Part shown: positions 4,320 to 6,546 of the stretch, one piece after another
How positions within the stretch are numbered: position 1 is the stretch's first letter
How the letters are laid out: each line of letters starts with the position of its first letter
Source: DASVFB01 sp045806505
GTDB lineage: Bacteria > Actinomycetota > Thermoleophilia > Gaiellales > Gaiellaceae
Direction of reading: 5' to 3'
DNA: 6,546 nucleotides
Assembly: GCA_045806505.1 (NCBI GenBank)
Contig: JBJMJE010000122.1
Coordinates: 1-6,546 of the forward strand
Notes under the pieces: generated by a model
Told to the model about the DNA's origin: nothing
The model's database searches: none
Seen by the model: the letters and a program-made list of their open reading frames with translations, nothing else
Position numbers and translations under genes: made by a program

Positions 4320-5968
4320 CAGAGGTCCGCGACGATAACGCGCCGCTCCTCGCCCGTGGCACGGTCGCGAATGTCCACGGCGCCGTCCTCGAGGCTCTTC
4401 TTCCCCGCGGTCACGCGGACAGGGCAGCCGATCAGGTCCGCATCGGCGAATTTCTCCCCTGCACGCTGGTCGCGGTCGTCGAGGAGGACGCTGCGGCCCC
4501 TCGCCTCGATCGCCGCGGCCGCCTGCGCCGCGACCTCCTCCCCGCCGGGCAGCGCCACCACGTGCACCTCGTACGGCGCGATCGTCTCCGGCCAGGCGAT
4601 TCCCTGCTCGTCGTGATGCTGCTCGACGACGGCGGCCATCGTCCGCGCGAGGCCGATGCCGTACGAGCCCATGACCAGCGGCCGCTCGCTGCCGTCCTCG
4701 TCGAGATACGTCGCGCCGAATGCCGCGGTATAGAACGTGTCGAGCTTGAAGATGTGGCCGACCTCGATGGCGGTCTGGAAGCCGAGCGCGCCGCCGCAGT
4801 TGGGACAGGTGTCACCCTCGCGCGCGTGGCGCAGGTCGGCGAACTGCGGCTGAAAGTCGCGGCCGGCTTCGACGCCTCGGAGATGGCGGCCGTCGCGGTT
4901 CGCCCCCGCGACGAACTGCCCCTCGCGAAGCGCGTCGTCCGCGATGACGTCGAAGTCGACGCCGACGGGCCCGAGCGATCCGCCGCTCGCGCCGAACACG
5001 GAACGGATCTCGTCGTCGGTTGCCGGACGGACCGACGAGCGGAGCGCGCTCGCGACCTTGCCCTCGTCTAGCCGATCGTCCCCGCGGATGAGCGCAAGGA
5101 CAAGCGTCCCGTCCGCCTTCACGACCGGCATCGCCTTCGACGTGGCCGCCGGATCGATCTCGAGCAGCTCGGCGAGCGCCTCGATCGTCGCGACGCCGGG
5201 TGTGTCGATCTCCTCCGGCGCGTCGAGCCGCGCCGGGAACGTCGGCGCGCGAGGAATGCCCTGCGCTTTCTCGATGTCCGCGGCGTAGTCGCCGTTCGCG
5301 CAGCGCACGAGTGTGTTCTCGCCCGACTCCGCCGGCGCGAGGAAGTCGCGCGAGACGTCGCCGCCCATCTCTCCACTCTCCGCCTGCACGTCGTACACCT
5401 CGAGCCCGCAGCGCTCGAAGATGCGGTGGTACGCCTGCGCGTGGAGGTCGAAGTTGCGGTCGAGTCCGGCCTGGTCGCGGTCGAACGAATACGAGTCCTT
5501 CATGATGAACTCGCGGACGCGGAGCAGCCCGTGGCGCGGCCGGGGCTCGTCCCGCACCTTCGTCTGGAAGTGGTAGAGGACCTGCGGCAGCTGCCGGTAG
5601 GACTGCAGCTCCGTCGCGTGGAACGTGAACGTCTCCTCGTGGCTCATCGGCAGGATGAACGGCCGCCCGCCGGAGTCCTTCAGGTGGAAGAGGATCGGAA
5701 CCTTGATGCGGCCCGAGCGTTCCCAGAGCTCGGCAGGCGTCAGGACAGGAGCGAGCATCTCCTGGGCGCCGAAAGAGCCGAGCTCCTCGCGGATGACGTC
5801 GGCGATCTTCTGGTGGACGCGCCAGCCGAGCGGCAGGAACGTCCAGACGCCCGTGATCACCTGGCGGATGAACCCTCCGCGGACGAGCAGCTTGTGCGAC
5901 GCGGCCTCGGCGTCGCCGGGGGCCTCGCGCAGGGTCGGCAGGAACAGCTGTGACGCACGCGCTACCAC
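4319..5968 (-). CDS. proS: Prolyl-tRNA synthetase, bacterial type with editing insertion
   Basis: 549 residues; class II enzyme that charges tRNA-Pro with proline using ATP in the cytoplasm. Motif 1 lies around 39-78 (TGVWTFLPLGWRVH onward). Motif 2 is 139-162 (RDEPRPRHGLLRVREF, then KDSYSF). Motif 3 is 434-450 (GSYGIGLARTMAAVVEQ). Between motifs 2 and 3, residues about 225-400 carry the YbaK-like insertion that removes mischarged alanine; K278 in ATSKAMPVV corresponds to the editing Lys of the Escherichia coli enzyme. The anticodon-binding domain occupies about 463-549. A CPNC pair (388-391) precedes IEVGHIFKLD. Length is close to the family norm. The start is GTG 5968: the reading frame is closed by a TAG three codons upstream, and LFLPTLREAP follows at once as in the family. 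No Shine-Dalgarno is seen; ispG ends 13 bases upstream, so coupling is likely. Confidence 0.97.
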   Translation of the reverse strand: MVARASQLFLPTLREAPGDAEAASHKLLVRGGFIRQVITGVWTFLPLGWRVHQKIADVIREELGSFGAQEMLAPVLTPAELWERSGRIKVPILFHLKDSGGRPFILPMSHEETFTFHATELQSYRQLPQVLYHFQTKVRDEPRPRHGLLRVREFIMKDSYSFDRDQAGLDRNFDLHAQAYHRIFERCGLEVYDVQAESGEMGGDVSRDFLAPAESGENTLVRCANGDYAADIEKAQGIPRAPTFPARLDAPEEIDTPGVATIEALAELLEIDPAATSKAMPVVKADGTLVLALIRGDDRLDEGKVASALRSSVRPATDDEIRSVFGASGGSLGPVGVDFDVIADDALREGQFVAGANRDGRHLRGVEAGRDFQPQFADLRHAREGDTCPNCGGALGFQTAIEVGHIFKLDTFYTAAFGATYLDEDGSERPLVMGSYGIGLARTMAAVVEQHHDEQGIAWPETIAPYEVHVVALPGGEEVAAQAAAAIEARGRSVLLDDRDQRAGEKFADADLIGCPVRVTAGKKSLEDGAVDIRDRATGEERRVIVADL

Positions 5969-5981
5969 GAAGCGCTAGAGG

Positions 5982-6546
5982 CTAGTCGAGTGGGATCAGC
6001 GAGGCTTCGGCCATCGCCAGCGCGGCCGGCTTCGCCATCTTCAGGCGCGCGGGGCGTCTCATGCCGCCGGCGATCCACATGTCGATCTCGTGGAAGAGCT
6101 CGTCGATCAGGATGTCCGACGAGACCTTCTTGAGCACGCGGCCGTGTGCGTAGACGAAGCCGACGTCGCGGCCGCCGGCGATGCCGAAGTCGGCGTCGCC
6201 CGACTCGCCGGGCCCGTTGACGGCGCAGCCGAGGACGGCGACCTCGAAGTGCTGCGGGTAGGCCTCGAGGCGGCGCTCGACCTCCTCGGCGAGCGTGTGC
6301 ACGCCGACGTTGTCGCGCCCGCACGAGGGGCACGCGATCATCACCGGTCCGCGCTCACGAAGGCCGAGCGCCTTGAGGATCTCGAACGCGGCCTTCGGCT
6401 CCTCGACCGGGTCGGCCGACAGCGAGACGCGGACGGTGTCGCCGATCCCGTCGACGAGCAGCGCGCCCATCCCGACCGCGCTCTTGATCGAGCCGGAGAA
6501 CGGGGTTCCGGCCTCGGTCACGCCGAGGTGAAGTGGGTACGGCACC
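5982..6546 (-). CDS. ispG: (E)-4-hydroxy-3-methylbut-2-enyl-diphosphate synthase, C-terminal part (start outside window)
   Basis: This is the last 188 or so residues of IspG (GcpE), the iron-sulfur enzyme of the MEP isoprenoid pathway that converts methylerythritol cyclodiphosphate to HMBPP. Counting from the GTG codon at 6545 (an internal Val, not the start), the family signature PYPLHLGVTEAGTPFSG begins at residue 2. The 4Fe-4S ligands follow: C72 and C75 (IACPSCGRDNV), C107 (LGCAVNGPGE) and E114. The protein ends HEIDMWIAGGMRRPARLKM onward, then TAG. All cluster ligands are present. The gene is followed after 13 bases by proS, an order often seen in actinobacteria; the upstream dxr and rseP-type genes expected there would be outside the window. 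Confidence 0.96.
   Translation of the reverse strand, partial: VPYPLHLGVTEAGTPFSGSIKSAVGMGALLVDGIGDTVRVSLSADPVEEPKAAFEILKALGLRERGPVMIACPSCGRDNVGVHTLAEEVERRLEAYPQHFEVAVLGCAVNGPGESGDADFGIAGGRDVGFVYAHGRVLKKVSSDILIDELFHEIDMWIAGGMRRPARLKMAKPAALAMAEASLIPLD

Noticed and set aside
4562..5953. Several plus-strand frames opposite proS
   Set aside because: Codon-shadow frames of a strongly conserved gene on the other strand.

Overview
This is a high-GC window with dense GTG/ATG-started genes. Its ispG–proS order, tRNA-Pro type and secreted-protein families suggest an actinomycete-type bacterium (Actinomycetota). A deep lineage such as Thermoleophilia/Gaiellales is my guess; nothing here proves the class. 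Almost every convincing gene is on the minus strand, so the window reads biologically from right to left.

Right end (6546 to about 4020) is a housekeeping block. It holds the C-terminal part of ispG (isoprenoid MEP pathway), then after a 13-base gap proS (prolyl-tRNA synthetase with an editing insertion), then a small Cro/CI-type DNA-binding protein whose start codon overlaps the proS stop (TGATG). These three look like one operon, ending near a GC-rich hairpin at 3993-4009.

Middle (about 4020 to 2300): a 34-residue single-span membrane protein with a near-ideal Shine-Dalgarno sits 54 bases ahead of a secreted C39-like cysteine peptidase of 436 residues. A tRNA-Pro with anticodon GGG follows 29 bases after the peptidase stop, on the same strand as proS and about 2 kb away from it.

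Left part (about 2300 to 1): a gene-free stretch of 316 bases, a secreted 253-residue protein built on two copies of a Cys-bounded module, tandem hairpins, and a 54-residue secreted Gly/Pro/Cys/His peptide. Next comes a hairpin between convergent genes, and then a plus-strand 71-residue ORF that looks like the dimerisation helices of a histidine kinase with the phospho-accepting His replaced by Arg. It is divergent from a response regulator that runs off the left edge. The region between these last two holds a 17-base-period direct repeat and an inverted repeat that could fold over the regulator's start codon.

The least ordinary content is the group of small or unrecognised proteins: the His-less DHp-like ORF, the 54-residue exported peptide, the duplicated secreted protein and the 34-residue membrane protein. 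No mobile element, CRISPR array or phage gene was seen.
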